A stretch of 64,000 nt of DNA, taken from positions 24,295-88,294 of the forward strand of contig JAEYXD010000014.1 of NCBI GenBank assembly GCA_023428645.1, read 5' to 3'. A program made the translations under genes and the position numbers. Below are positions 48,627 to 57,978 of this stretch, one piece after another (the stretch's first letter is position 1; each line of letters starts with the position of its first letter). The notes beneath the pieces are model-generated. The model was not told where the DNA came from and ran no database searches. It was given only the letters and a program-made list of their open reading frames with translations. The DNA is from Pseudomonadota bacterium. GTDB lineage: Bacteria > Pseudomonadota > Gammaproteobacteria > Steroidobacterales > Steroidobacteraceae.

Positions 48627-49733
48627 ATGAACGCAACCGACGTCGTAGTCATCGGCGCTGGCGTCATCGGTCTCGCGGTCGCGCGCGCGCTCGCGTTGCG
48701 TGGCCGCGAAGTCGTCATCGTCGAAGCCGCCGAGAGCTTCGGAACCGGCATCAGCTCGCGCAACAGCGAGGTCGTTCACGCCGGCATCTATTACCCGCGC
48801 GGCTCGCTCAAGGCGGCGCTCTGCGTGCAAGGCCGCGAGCGGCTCTACGATTTCTGCGAGCGCTTCGGCGTGCCGCATCGTCGCTGCGGCAAGCTGATCG
48901 TCGCGACCAGCGTGGAGCAGGTCGACGAGCTGCGCGCGATCGAAGCCGCCGCGGCCGGCAATGGCGTTCGCTTGCAGTGGCTCGACAAGGAGCACGCCCG
49001 CGCGCGCGAGCCCGAGGTCGTGTGCGAGGCCGCGCTGTTCTCGCCGACGACCGGCATCCTCGACTCCCATTCGTACATGCTCGCGCTGCTCGCGGATGCC
49101 GAGCGCCATGGCGCCACGATCGTGTATCGCAGCCGGGTCGCGGCAATGTGGCTGGAATCGGCATCGGCGCTGCTCGCGATCAACGAAGACGAGCGCCCGA
49201 CACTGCGGGCTCGCACCGTCGTGAACTGCGCCGGGCTGCACGCATCGCAGGTCGCGACCGGCATCGAAGGCTTCCCGCGCGAGCGCATTCCGCGCACGTA
49301 CTACGCGCGCGGGCATTACTTCTCGCACACCGGCCGCACGCGCTTTCGGCATCTCGTCTATCCGATTCCCGAGCCCGGCGGGCTCGGCGTGCATCTGACG
49401 CTCGACATGGCGGGACAGGCGCGCTTCGGACCGGACGTCGAATGGATCGAGGAGCTCGACTACGCCGTGAGCATCGAACGAGCGGAGCGCTTCTACGCGG
49501 CCATCCGTCGCTTCTGGCCGCAGCTCGAGGACGGCAGGCTCGTGCCGGCGTACGCGGGCATTCGGCCCAAGATCGCCGGACCCGGCGAGCCGTTCGCCGA
49601 TTTCCGAATCGAGGGGCCGGGCCAGCACGGCGCGCCGGCGATCATCAATCTGTTCGGCATCGAATCGCCCGGCCTCACGGCATCACTCGCGATCGGCGAT
49701 CACGTGGCCGAGCTCGCGCACGGCTTCAGATGA
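48627..49733 (+). CDS. FAD-dependent oxidase, L-2-hydroxyglutarate oxidase-like
   Basis: A 368-residue DAO-family flavoprotein. The dinucleotide motif VVIGAGVIGLAVA is at residues 6-18. GISSRNSEVVHAGIYYP is the conserved segment of LhgO/L2HGDH enzymes that surrounds the substrate pocket; VVNCAGLHA follows, and YAGIRPKIAGPG and LFGIESPGLTASLAIG lie near the C-terminus. The product would be 2-oxoglutarate if it acts on L-2-hydroxyglutarate, feeding electrons to the quinone pool. Downstream of gabD with a 16-bp gap. Confidence 0.88.
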   Translation: MNATDVVVIGAGVIGLAVARALALRGREVVIVEAAESFGTGISSRNSEVVHAGIYYPRGSLKAALCVQGRERLYDFCERFGVPHRRCGKLIVATSVEQVDELRAIEAAAAGNGVRLQWLDKEHARAREPEVVCEAALFSPTTGILDSHSYMLALLADAERHGATIVYRSRVAAMWLESASALLAINEDERPTLRARTVVNCAGLHASQVATGIEGFPRERIPRTYYARGHYFSHTGRTRFRHLVYPIPEPGGLGVHLTLDMAGQARFGPDVEWIEELDYAVSIERAERFYAAIRRFWPQLEDGRLVPAYAGIRPKIAGPGEPFADFRIEGPGQHGAPAIINLFGIESPGLTASLAIGDHVAELAHGFR

Positions 49734-49791
49734 CCTTGCATGCGCGGACGCGGCTAACATTCTCGTTTTCGCCTCGTTTGGAATCTTGCAC

Positions 49792-50220
49792 ATGAAAGCA
49801 CGCATCAAATGGATCGAGAACGTCGCGTTTCTCGGTGAGTCCGGGTCCGGACACTCGGTCGTCATGGACGGCGCCCAGGACGCTGGCGGGCGCAATCTCG
49901 GCTTTCGGCCGATGGAGATGCTGCTGCTCGGCCTTGGCGGCTGTTCGGCCTTCGATGTCGTGATGATCTTGAAGCGCGGCCGCGAGCGCGTGACCGACTG
50001 CGTCGTCGAGATCGACGCCGAGCGCGCCGAGACGGAGCCGAAGGTATTCACGAAGATCACGATGCGCTATCTCGTGACCGGTCACGACCTCGATCCGAAG
50101 AAGGTGGAGCGCGCCGTCCATCTGTCGGCCGACAAGTACTGCTCCGCCTCCGCGATCATGAGCAAGACCGCGCAGATCACGCACACGATCGACATCGTTC
50201 CCGCGACAGCATCGAGCTGA
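49792..50220 (+). CDS. OsmC family protein, YhfA-like
   Basis: A 142-residue protein of the OsmC/Ohr fold, shorter N-terminal subgroup (YhfA-like). It has ARIKWIENVAFLGES, then MEMLLLGLGGCSAFDVVMILKRGR with one conserved Cys, and the second Cys in ADKYCSASAIMSKTA. Two cysteines at these positions are the peroxidatic/resolving pair of OsmC proteins. It probably protects against organic peroxides or serves sulfur chemistry. ATG 49792 starts MKARIKW. A second, classical OsmC follows 67 bp later. Confidence 0.88.
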   Translation: MKARIKWIENVAFLGESGSGHSVVMDGAQDAGGRNLGFRPMEMLLLGLGGCSAFDVVMILKRGRERVTDCVVEIDAERAETEPKVFTKITMRYLVTGHDLDPKKVERAVHLSADKYCSASAIMSKTAQITHTIDIVPATASS

Positions 50221-50287
50221 CGCTCGCCGCGAGCGCGCGTTCCGCGCCGCTCGTCTTCCCTGCCACCGTCACACCGAGGAATCCGCC

Positions 50288-50719
50288 ATGAAACGCTCCG
50301 CCTCTGCAGTTTGGACCGGAAGTCTCAAAGAAGGCCGCGGCACGATCTCCACCGACAGCGGCGTGCTGTCGGACACGCAGTATTCGTTCGCGACGCGCTT
50401 CGAGGACGGCAAGGGCACGAATCCCGAAGAGCTGATCGCCGCCGCGCATGCGGGCTGCTTTTCGATGGCGCTCTCCGCCGAGATCGGCAAGCTGGGCAAG
50501 ACCCCCGAGAGCATTCAAACGTCCGCGGAAGTGACGCTCGTGAAAAACGATACGGGGTTCGCGATCACGGCCGTGCATCTCAAGGTGAAGGCGAAGGTGC
50601 CGGGCTGGGACCCGGCGGCGTTCAAGGCCGCGGCCGAAACGGCGAAGGCCGGGTGCCCGGTGTCGCGCGTCCTGAAGGCCGACATCACGCTGGAGGCGCG
50701 ACTGGAAGGCTGGACCTGA
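50288..50719 (+). CDS. osmC: OsmC family peroxiredoxin
   Basis: A 143-residue classical OsmC: KRSASAVWTGSLKEGRGTIST at the N-terminus in outline, NPEELIAAAHAGCFSMALSAEI with the peroxidatic Cys, and AKAGCPVSRVL with the resolving Cys. It reduces organic hydroperoxides using thiols. AGGAAT before the ATG provides the ribosome site. Induction under osmotic or oxidative stress is known for the family; no operator is recognised here. Confidence 0.93.
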   Translation: MKRSASAVWTGSLKEGRGTISTDSGVLSDTQYSFATRFEDGKGTNPEELIAAAHAGCFSMALSAEIGKLGKTPESIQTSAEVTLVKNDTGFAITAVHLKVKAKVPGWDPAAFKAAAETAKAGCPVSRVLKADITLEARLEGWT

Positions 50720-50744
50720 CGATCGGCGGATCGCGCGCGATGCC

Positions 50745-51974
50745 TCACTCGTCCGGTGGCGGTTGGCTCGCGATCCGCGTTTCGCGCGGCGTTCCCCCGC
50801 GCGCCACCCAATAGCTGAGCCCGCTCAGCACGGCGCTGCACGTCATCAGCAACGCGAGTCGCGCGACGCTGCCGTCCGAGAACGCCGCGACCGCGATGCC
50901 GCCGAGCATGCCGAGCCCGGATTGCAGCGCCCCCATGAGTGCTGACGCGGTGCCGGCTTCACGGCCGTACGGCGCCAACGCGAGCGCCGCGACGTTCGGG
51001 TTCGCGCGGCCGACCATCAGGACGAAGCCGAGCTGGCCGACGATGACGATCCAGAGCGGCAGGTGCAGTGCATAGCTCCCGAGTGTCAACGCCGCGCCGA
51101 TCAGTGCCGGCACCCAGACGGCTCGTGCGAGCACTTGTTGGGGCGTCCGGCGCCGCAGCGACACGATATTCCAGCGGCTCGCGCTCATGAACGCGAGTCC
51201 GTTCAGGCCGATCACCCAGCCGAACTGCTGCGGCGTGAGGCCGTATTGGTCGGCGTAGACGATCGGCGATCCGGTCACGAAACAGAACAAGCCGCCCATG
51301 ATGAAACCGCCGACACACGCGTAGCCGATGAAGACGCGGTCGAGCAGCAGCCCGCCGTAGCTGCGTAACACTACGGCGATCCTCAGCGACTGCACATGCG
51401 CCGGGTCGCGCGATTCCACGAGCATGACGTGCATCGCCACCGTGATCGCGACGGCGGCACCGGCGAGGAAGATGAACACCGCTCGCCAGTTGGACGCCGT
51501 GATGACCCAGCCGCCGAGCGTCGGCGCGATGATCGGACCCAAGGACACGATGAGCATCAGCGTCGCGTATGCCTTGGCCGCGTCCTGCGGCTCGCAGCGG
51601 TCGCGGACGATGGCGCGACCGATGACGAGCGGCGCGCAGGCCCCGATCGCTTGCACGATGCGCATGTTCGTCAGCATCGTCATGTTGATGGCGAACGCGC
51701 AGCCGACCGAGCCGAGCACGTAGAGCGCCAGCCCGACGTACAACGGCGGCTTCCGTCCGAAGCGGTCGCTCAACGGGCCGTAGAGCAATTGCCCCAGCGC
51801 GAGACCGAACATGTACGCGGCCATCGTGCCTTCGACGCCCGCCTCACCGAACTCGCGTTCGATCGCGGGGAAGCCGGGCAGGTACATGTCGATCGTGAAC
51901 GGTCCGAGGGCGGACATGGCGCCGACCAACACGAGCCAGGCCGGGATGCCTCGGGCCGGGTGAGGGGGATTCAT
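50745..51974 (-). CDS. Bcr/CflA family drug exporter (MFS)
   Basis: A 409-residue major facilitator with 12 transmembrane helices. The N-terminal sequence is WLVLVGAMSALGPFTIDMYLPGFP in outline. MFS motif A appears as YGPLSDRFGRKPPLYVG between helices 2 and 3. RIVQAIGACAPLVIGRAIVRD and MLIVSLGPIIAPTLGGWV match the Bcr/CflA signature of the DHA1 subgroup. Proton-driven efflux of bicyclomycin-like or phenicol compounds is the family role. Convergent with the OsmC gene. Confidence 0.92.
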   Translation of the reverse strand: MNPPHPARGIPAWLVLVGAMSALGPFTIDMYLPGFPAIEREFGEAGVEGTMAAYMFGLALGQLLYGPLSDRFGRKPPLYVGLALYVLGSVGCAFAINMTMLTNMRIVQAIGACAPLVIGRAIVRDRCEPQDAAKAYATLMLIVSLGPIIAPTLGGWVITASNWRAVFIFLAGAAVAITVAMHVMLVESRDPAHVQSLRIAVVLRSYGGLLLDRVFIGYACVGGFIMGGLFCFVTGSPIVYADQYGLTPQQFGWVIGLNGLAFMSASRWNIVSLRRRTPQQVLARAVWVPALIGAALTLGSYALHLPLWIVIVGQLGFVLMVGRANPNVAALALAPYGREAGTASALMGALQSGLGMLGGIAVAAFSDGSVARLALLMTCSAVLSGLSYWVARGGTPRETRIASQPPPDE

Positions 51975-52036
51975 GCGGGATCGTTGAGAGCGCGAATCAT
52001 TTCAGACTAACGAGCGCGCGCCCCGGAAACAACTCT

Positions 52037-52202
52037 CGCGGCCGGAGAGGCCGCGGGCGCCGATGAAGCGCGTGAGGGGCGGCTTGTTTGTTGGATTTTC
52101 GCGGGCGGTCGCGCTTGCGAAGTGCCAGGCGCCGCCCTACGCGCTATCGCAAGAGCGCTCGCGCGCCGCCTCACCCCATCCCGCTCTCACGGGGGCGGGA
52201 TG
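52037..52202. repeat. Intergenic hairpins between MFS and FghA genes
   Basis: CGCGGCC/GGCCGCG forms a perfect 7-bp stem at 52037-52055. CATCCCGC/GCGGGATG forms a perfect 8-bp stem with a ten-base loop at 52177-52202, preceded by CTCACCC. The second resembles the C-tract/G-tract hairpins elsewhere in the window and lies just after the end of the leftward FghA gene, where it may terminate it. Confidence 0.5.
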
Positions 52203-52211
52203 CGGCGGGAA

Positions 52212-53042
52212 TCACTTGAGCCGTTGCGCGTGAAACTCCAAGTGTTCGGCCATGAACGTCGAGATGAAGTAATAGCCGTGGTCGTAGCCGTCGCGATAGC
52301 GAAGCTGCAACGGCGTCCCGGACGCGCGGCACGCTTCGGCGAAGCGCTCGGGGAGCAGCTGCTCGGCGAGGAATTTATCGGCGGTGCCTTGATCCACGAG
52401 GATCGTGTCGTCGTAGCGCTGGCGCGCGACGAGCACGCTCGCATCGTACTCGCCCCAAGCGCCGCGATCCGCGCCGAGGTAACCGCTGAACGCCTTTTCA
52501 CCCCAAGGACACTGCGACGGCGCGGCGATCGGCGCGAAGGCCGAGACCGATCGATATTGATCGCGATTGCGCAGCGCGCATACGAGTGCGCCGTGCCCGC
52601 CCATCGAATGCCCGAAGATGCTCTGCCGATCGGCCCGCACCGGCGCGAGCGAGCGCACCACTTCCGGCAGCTCCCGTGTCACGTAGCTGTACATCCGATA
52701 GTTCTGCGACCAGGGCGCCTGCGTCGCATCCACATAGAAGCCGGCGCCCTGCCCGAAATCCCAACTCGCATCGTCGCCTGGAAAGCGCGGCTTGCGCGGA
52801 CTTGTATCGGGCGCGACGAGCACGATGCCGAGCTCGGCCGCGACACGCTGCGCACCGGCCTTGATCATGAACGTCTCTTCGGTGCACGTGAGCCCGGCGA
52901 GGTAGTACAACACCGGCGCGGGCCGTTCACGCGCCTGCGGCGGCACGAAGATGGCGAACCGCATCTCGCTCGCGCACTCGCGCGACTCGTGCGTGTGGAA
53001 TTGTTGCTCGCCGTCGAAGCAGCGGTGCGACGAAATCAGCAT
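52212..53042 (-). CDS. fghA: S-formylglutathione hydrolase
   Basis: A 276-residue esterase-D family hydrolase. Seen: QQFHTHESRECASEMRFAIFVPPQA in outline at the N-terminus, VLYYLAGLTCTEETF, FGHSMGGHGAL with nucleophile Ser, DQGTADKFL with catalytic Asp, and YDHGYYFISTFMAEHLEFHAQ with catalytic His. It hydrolyses S-formylglutathione to formate and glutathione, the last step of glutathione-dependent formaldehyde oxidation. Lies 75 bp downstream of the adhC gene on the same strand. Confidence 0.95.
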   Translation of the reverse strand: MLISSHRCFDGEQQFHTHESRECASEMRFAIFVPPQARERPAPVLYYLAGLTCTEETFMIKAGAQRVAAELGIVLVAPDTSPRKPRFPGDDASWDFGQGAGFYVDATQAPWSQNYRMYSYVTRELPEVVRSLAPVRADRQSIFGHSMGGHGALVCALRNRDQYRSVSAFAPIAAPSQCPWGEKAFSGYLGADRGAWGEYDASVLVARQRYDDTILVDQGTADKFLAEQLLPERFAEACRASGTPLQLRYRDGYDHGYYFISTFMAEHLEFHAQRLK

Positions 53043-53117
53043 GGCGGACTCCTCACGAGCGACCCCCGCGGCGGCCGCCAGCCGATAACTCGGCAGCAGC
53101 GCAGCAAGTTCGCACGG

Positions 53118-54227
53118 TCAATAAATGACGACGCTGCGGATCGACTCGCCCGAGTGCATCAGATCGAACGAACGATTGATGTCGTCGAGCGGCATCGTGT
53201 GCGTGATGAGGTCATCGATATTGATCTTGCCGTCCATGTACCAGTCCACGATCTTCGGCACGTCCGTGCGGCCGCGCGCGCCGCCGAACGCCGTGCCCTT
53301 CCAGACGCGGCCGGTGACGAGCTGGAACGGCCGCGTCTTGATCTCCTGGCCGGAGCCGGCGACGCCGATGATGACGGACACGCCCCAGCCTCGATGACAG
53401 CATTCGAGCGCCTGCCGCATGAGATCGACGTTGCCGACGCATTCGAAGCTGTAGTCCGCGCCGCCGTCCGTGAGCGCGATCAAGTGCTGCACCAGATCGC
53501 CGCCGACGTCCTTGGGATTCACGAAGTCGGTCATGCCGAATTTTTCGGCGAGCGCCTTGCGCTCGGGATTGATGTCGACGCCGATGATGCGATTGGCACC
53601 GACCAGCTTCGCGCCCTGGATGACGTTGAGCCCGATGCCGCCGAGCCCGAAGACGACGACGTTCGCGCCCGGCTCGACCTTCGCGGTATTGATCACGGCG
53701 CCGATGCCCGTCGTCACGCCGCAGCCGATGTAGCACACCTTGTCGAACGGGGCGTCCTCGCGAATCTTCGCGAGCGCGATTTCCGGCAGCACCGTGAAGT
53801 TCGAGAACGTCGAGCAGCCCATGTAGTGATGGATCAGGTCCTTGCCGATGGAGAAGCGGCTGGTGCCGTCGGGCATCAGACCCTTGCCTTGCGTCGCGCG
53901 AATCGCGGTGCAGAGATTCGTCTTGTGCGACAGGCATGATTTACATTGACGGCATTCCGGCGTGTACAGCGGGATGACGTGGTCGCCCTTCTTCAATGAC
54001 GTGACACCGCGGCCGACATCGACGACGACGCCGGCGCCTTCGTGGCCGAAGATCGCCGGAAACAACCCTTCCGGATCGGCGCCCGAGCGCGTGAACTCAT
54101 CCGTATGGCACACGCCGGTCGCCTTGATTTCGACGAGCACTTCGCCGTCGCGCGGTCCGTCGAGTTCGACGGTCATCACTTCCAGGGGCTTGCCAGCGGC
54201 AAGCGCGACAGCGGCGCGAGTTTTCAT
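53118..54227 (-). CDS. adhC: S-(hydroxymethyl)glutathione dehydrogenase / class III alcohol dehydrogenase
   Basis: A 369-residue zinc alcohol dehydrogenase. Catalytic zinc ligands are in [14 protein letters not shown] and Cys in YIGCGVTTG. Structural zinc Cys are in [15 protein letters not shown]. The NAD site is [14 protein letters not shown]. It oxidises S-hydroxymethylglutathione to S-formylglutathione and also reduces S-nitrosoglutathione. ATG 54227 begins [15 protein letters not shown], the usual start. Operon with fghA downstream; the redoxin and tandem GFA genes lie divergently next door. Confidence 0.96.
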   Translation of the reverse strand: MKTRAAVALAAGKPLEVMTVELDGPRDGEVLVEIKATGVCHTDEFTRSGADPEGLFPAIFGHEGAGVVVDVGRGVTSLKKGDHVIPLYTPECRQCKSCLSHKTNLCTAIRATQGKGLMPDGTSRFSIGKDLIHHYMGCSTFSNFTVLPEIALAKIREDAPFDKVCYIGCGVTTGIGAVINTAKVEPGANVVVFGLGGIGLNVIQGAKLVGANRIIGVDINPERKALAEKFGMTDFVNPKDVGGDLVQHLIALTDGGADYSFECVGNVDLMRQALECCHRGWGVSVIIGVAGSGQEIKTRPFQLVTGRVWKGTAFGGARGRTDVPKIVDWYMDGKINIDDLITHTMPLDDINRSFDLMHSGESIRSVVIY

Positions 54228-54395
54228 GAGATTCAGCTCGATCGTGAGACGGGCGGCGATTCTGCACCAGCGTCGCATCGCCGTGCCAGTAATGGGCTGG
54301 TCGTCGCTGCCTGTTCCCGCGTCGTTCTATAGAGGATGCCCCATGCTCGTGACGCTTGTTATGCTGGCCCTCGCTTCCAGTCGGAGGAACTCGCG

Positions 54396-54965
54396 ATGGC
54401 CGCCACGCAATCGAACATGCTCGAACTCGGTACGATCGCCCCCGCGTTTCGGCTGCCGGATTTCAACGGCAAGAGCGTCGCCCTCGATGACTTCAAGGAT
54501 GCACCCGCGCTCGTCGTCGCGTTCATCTGCAGCCATTGCCCGTTCGTGAAGCACATCCGTCAGGAGTTCGCGCGCTTCGCGCAGGAGTATCAACCGCGCG
54601 GCGTTGCTGTCGTCGCCATCAATTCGAACGATGTCGTGAGCTATCCGCAGGACGGCCCGCGAGGCATGGCGGACGAGGCGCGCAGTGTCGGCTACACATT
54701 TCCGTATCTGCTCGATGAGTCGCAAGAGATCGCGAAGGCGTATCGCGCCGCGTGTACTCCCGATTTCTATTTGTTCGACGGCACGCGGCGTCTGGCCTAT
54801 CGCGGCCAGTTCGACGCGAGCCGGCCTGGCAACGGCATCGCCGTGACGGGGAGCGATCTGCGCGCGGCGACGGAGGCCGTATTGAACGGCGGGGCGGTGC
54901 CGCAGCAGCAGATTCCGAGCATTGGATGCAACATCAAATGGAAGCAGGGCAACGAGCCTGCGTGA
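54396..54965 (+). CDS. Thioredoxin-fold redoxin
   Basis: A 189-residue peroxiredoxin/TlpA-like protein of the redoxin group: LGTIAPAFRLPDFNGKSVALDDFK at the N-terminus in outline, VVAFICSHCPFVKHI with the CxxC active site, and YLLDESQEIAKAYRAACTPDFYLFD with the cis-Pro loop (TPDF). No signal peptide, so cytoplasmic. It may reduce peroxides or serve as a thiol-disulfide reductant. GGAGG lies eight bases before ATG 54396. Followed by the GFA gene 37 bp later, divergent from adhC. Confidence 0.9.
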   Translation: MAATQSNMLELGTIAPAFRLPDFNGKSVALDDFKDAPALVVAFICSHCPFVKHIRQEFARFAQEYQPRGVAVVAINSNDVVSYPQDGPRGMADEARSVGYTFPYLLDESQEIAKAYRAACTPDFYLFDGTRRLAYRGQFDASRPGNGIAVTGSDLRAATEAVLNGGAVPQQQIPSIGCNIKWKQGNEPA

Positions 54966-55002
54966 TCGAACACGGAACGCCAGAGAAGAACGAGAAAACG
55001 CG

Positions 55003-55869
55003 ATGACCACCGGCGCATGTCTCTGCGGCACCGTCCGCTTCGAAGTCTCGGCTCCGTACGAGTGGATGGCGCATTGCCATTGCTCGATGTGCCGCAAGCA
55101 TCACGGCACGCTGTACGGCACCTCGCTGGGCGTCGGCAAGGACCGCTTTCGCTGGCTCGCGGGCGAAGCCGACATCGTTCACTACCGGTCGTCCCCGTCG
55201 CTCGAACGGCCGTTCTGCAAGCATTGCGGCTCGACCGTGCCGGACACGAGCGGCGCGGTCGTCACGGTTCCCGCGGGGCTGCTGCAGGAAGATCCGGGCA
55301 TCAAGCCGCAGGCGCACATCTTCGTGAAATCGAAATCCCCGATGTGGGACATCCAAGATGACTTGCCCCAGTTCGACGAATACCCGCCGGGGTATGGCAC
55401 CGCGGTCGCCGCGCCGGCGCATGCGTCGAGCGAGAGTGACGACATCACGGGGAGCTGCTTGTGCGGCGCCGTCGCGTACGTGATCGACGCAATGCCGACG
55501 AAGGTCGTGAACTGTCACTGCACGCGCTGTCAGCGCAGCCGTGGCGTCGCGCATGCCACGAACGTGTTCGTGCGGGAGCAGAACTTGCGCTGGTTGCGCG
55601 GCGCCGAGCAGCTTGCGTCGTACAAGGTGCCGGGCGCGGAGTTGTTCACGACTTCATTCTGCTCGCGATGCGGCAGCGTGCTGCCGGCATTGTTCGCGCC
55701 GATCCGGCGTTACAACGTTCCGGTCGGCTCGCTCGACCGGCCGTTGGCGGCTAAGCCGCGGCTGCACATCTACGCGCCCTCGCGTGCGCCATGGCACACG
55801 ATCCACGACTCCTTGCCGCAATTCGACGAGATGCCGCCGCGCGATCAGGTCAAGGAGCTGATGTTCTAG
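55003..55869 (+). CDS. Tandem two-domain GFA/CENP-V fold protein
   Basis: A 288-residue fusion of two GFA domains. Domain 1 (about 1-125) has CLCGTV, CHCSMCRKHHG and CKHCGS. Domain 2 (about 148-270) has CLCGAV, CHCTRCQRSRG and CSRCGS. Both keep the full set of zinc Cys, and each ends with the same DDLPQFDE/DSLPQFDE segment, so the protein arose by internal duplication. Single-domain GFA is about 130 residues. Location near adhC/fghA fits a link to glutathione-formaldehyde adducts. Its last 4 bp overlap the convergent PAP2 gene. Confidence 0.92.
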   Translation: MTTGACLCGTVRFEVSAPYEWMAHCHCSMCRKHHGTLYGTSLGVGKDRFRWLAGEADIVHYRSSPSLERPFCKHCGSTVPDTSGAVVTVPAGLLQEDPGIKPQAHIFVKSKSPMWDIQDDLPQFDEYPPGYGTAVAAPAHASSESDDITGSCLCGAVAYVIDAMPTKVVNCHCTRCQRSRGVAHATNVFVREQNLRWLRGAEQLASYKVPGAELFTTSFCSRCGSVLPALFAPIRRYNVPVGSLDRPLAAKPRLHIYAPSRAPWHTIHDSLPQFDEMPPRDQVKELMF

Positions 55870-56654
55870 AACCGCGCGTCGAGCGTGAGCATCAGGCCGC
55901 CTTGACTCGGCGCGATGCCAACGCGCGGAGCGCTCGCATCGAGCCCCAGGAATGCATCGTTCACGAACGAGGCCATGAAATTCCCGAGCGCCATGCCGAC
56001 GAGCGTGTCCGACGGATAGTGCCATCCCGCCTCGATGCGCGACCACGACGTGCCGATCGTCAACGCGTACAGGCCGACATCGAGCGACGTTCGCGTCGCC
56101 TTGCTCATGTCGATCGACTGCAAGTTGCGCGAGGCAAGCCGGGTGTGGACCGCGGAGGTCGAGGTGTGTCCCGAGGGGAAGCTCTCACCGCCTTGGCCGT
56201 TGGGACGGTCGCGGTCGAGGCCGCTCTTGACCGTTTGCGTGACGAGGACGGTGGCGCTGACCGCCGCGGCTTGCACGAGCGTGCCCTTCGCCTTGTTGAT
56301 GAACCATTCACGCGGCGTGTCGCCGCTCGGGGTGGCAGCGATCGTCACGTAGTGCGCGAGCGCGGAGGCGGTGCGAAGGTCATCGCTCCAGTGCTCGGCG
56401 GAGCGCTGCGATCCGAACACCGGCGTGTGCTCTTGCGCCCAGTCCGCGGTGCGTCGATCCCAATCGTCGATCTGGAACAGCGCGGCACCGGCGAGCGGCG
56501 CCCACACCCACGGATCGCGCGCGGCTTTCGCGGCGGACGCGGCCACGCGATCCCAACCGGGTTTGAAAGTTGCGTCTTCGCCCCACGAACGGCCGTTCGG
56601 GAGGGAGCCGCACGCGGTGCAGCTCAAAATCGTCACGAGGACAAGTGCGCGCAT
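55866..56654 (-). CDS. PAP2 superfamily phosphatase, probable lipoprotein
   Basis: A 262-residue protein. The N-terminal hydrophobic segment ends at Cys residues (TILSCTAC), a likely lipoprotein processing site though not a perfect lipobox. The PAP2 motifs are complete: KSGLDRDRP (motif 1), PSGHTS (motif 2) and SRIEAGWHYPSD (motif 3). A tail of about 50 residues (beta-like, ending MLTLDARF with a terminal Phe) follows, as seen in outer-membrane associated PAP2 proteins. Probably hydrolyses lipid phosphates in the periplasm or outer membrane. ATG 56654 begins MRALVLVTIL. Confidence 0.87.
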   Translation of the reverse strand: MRALVLVTILSCTACGSLPNGRSWGEDATFKPGWDRVAASAAKAARDPWVWAPLAGAALFQIDDWDRRTADWAQEHTPVFGSQRSAEHWSDDLRTASALAHYVTIAATPSGDTPREWFINKAKGTLVQAAAVSATVLVTQTVKSGLDRDRPNGQGGESFPSGHTSTSAVHTRLASRNLQSIDMSKATRTSLDVGLYALTIGTSWSRIEAGWHYPSDTLVGMALGNFMASFVNDAFLGLDASAPRVGIAPSQGGLMLTLDARF

Positions 56655-56762
56655 TCGGGTGATCTTACCCGTCACCGCGAATAGCCGTCGCAGGCCGCTA
56701 TCCGAGCGCGCGTTCCGTGCCCGTCGCCCGACTTTCTCGCTCAGGGCGTGGGAATCAGTGCC

Positions 56763-57974
56763 TCACTCGTGCCGCAGCGCTTCGATCGGATCCAACTGCG
56801 CGGCACGACGTGCCGGGAAGTAGCCGAACACGATCCCGACCGCGGCCGAGAAGCCGAACGCGAGCAGAATGATGCCGGCGTTCAGCACGAACGGCAGCTT
56901 GAACAGCCCCGTCGCCAGTGCGCCGACGCCGAGCCCGAGCAGAATCCCGATCGCACCGCCCAGCACGGCGAGCACGACCGCTTCGATCAAGAACTGCAGC
57001 AGCACATCGCTCGCCATCGCCCCGACCGCAAGGCGCGTGCCGATCTCCCGGGTACGCTCCGTCACCGACACGAGCATGATGTTCATGATCCCGACGCCGC
57101 CGACGACGAGGCTCACGGCGGCCACGGCGCCGAGCAATGCCGTCAGCACGCGTGTCGTACTCGTGAAGGCGCTCGACACCTCTTTCAGATCACGAACATT
57201 GAAATCATCGTCCGCGCCCGGCCGAATCTTGCGCCGCTCGCGCAGCAACCGCTCCAGGTCGGCCTGCACCTTCTCCGTCGATACGCCGTCGCGCGCGGAC
57301 ACGAGGATCGAGTTCACGTCCGAATTGCCCGTCATGCGCCGCTGCAGCGTGCGCAGCGGGATGACGATCAGATCATCCTGATCCTGTCCGAAGCCCGATT
57401 GCCCCTTCGCCGCCAACACGCCGATCACCTGGCAAGAGAGGCGCGAGAGCCGAATGTTCTGCCCGGTCGGATCCTGCTCGCCGAACAGCTCCTGCTTCAC
57501 GGTGTTGCCGAGAATGCACACGGCCGCGCCGCCGCGCAGCTCCGATTCAGAGAAATTCCGGCCCGTCGCGAGCGGCCAGTCGCGCACTTCGATGAATTTG
57601 TCGGTCGTACCCGTGACCGACGTCGACCAGTTCATGTTGCCGTAGATCGCCTGCGTGCCGCTGCCCGACGACGGCGCGACGGCCTTCACGCCGCTGATCT
57701 CCGTTTCGATCGCGAGCACGTCGTCCATCGTGAATGGCGGCGAGGAGGAGCGCGCGCCGCCCGGCCCGCCGAATCCCTGGCCGCGAAACACTTGCAGCAG
57801 GTTCGTGCCGAGCTTCTGGATGTCCGCCTGGATTTGCGCGGTCGCGCCGTCGCCGATCGTGACCATCGTGATCACGGCCGCGACCCCGATCACGATGCCG
57901 AGGATCGTGAGCGACGAGCGCAGCACGTTGCGTCGAATCTCGCGCAGCGCGAGCAGAATTGCATTCAGAAACAT
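56763..57974 (-). CDS. MacB-type ABC transporter permease
   Basis: A 403-residue permease with an N-terminal helix (about 20-43, including LTILGIVIGVAAVITMV), a large periplasmic domain (about 45-275, the MacB core domain with QVIGVLAAKG) and three C-terminal helices (ALLGAVAAVSLVVGGVGIMNIMLVSVTERTREIG in outline, then about 325-350 and 365-388), ending LDPIEALRHE. It is the second half of a split MacB: the ATPase is encoded separately, four bases upstream. It couples ATP hydrolysis to efflux through MacA and the NodT-type outer-membrane channel in the same operon. Confidence 0.93.
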   Translation of the reverse strand: MFLNAILLALREIRRNVLRSSLTILGIVIGVAAVITMVTIGDGATAQIQADIQKLGTNLLQVFRGQGFGGPGGARSSSPPFTMDDVLAIETEISGVKAVAPSSGSGTQAIYGNMNWSTSVTGTTDKFIEVRDWPLATGRNFSESELRGGAAVCILGNTVKQELFGEQDPTGQNIRLSRLSCQVIGVLAAKGQSGFGQDQDDLIVIPLRTLQRRMTGNSDVNSILVSARDGVSTEKVQADLERLLRERRKIRPGADDDFNVRDLKEVSSAFTSTTRVLTALLGAVAAVSLVVGGVGIMNIMLVSVTERTREIGTRLAVGAMASDVLLQFLIEAVVLAVLGGAIGILLGLGVGALATGLFKLPFVLNAGIILLAFGFSAAVGIVFGYFPARRAAQLDPIEALRHE

Positions 57975-57978
57975 GTCG

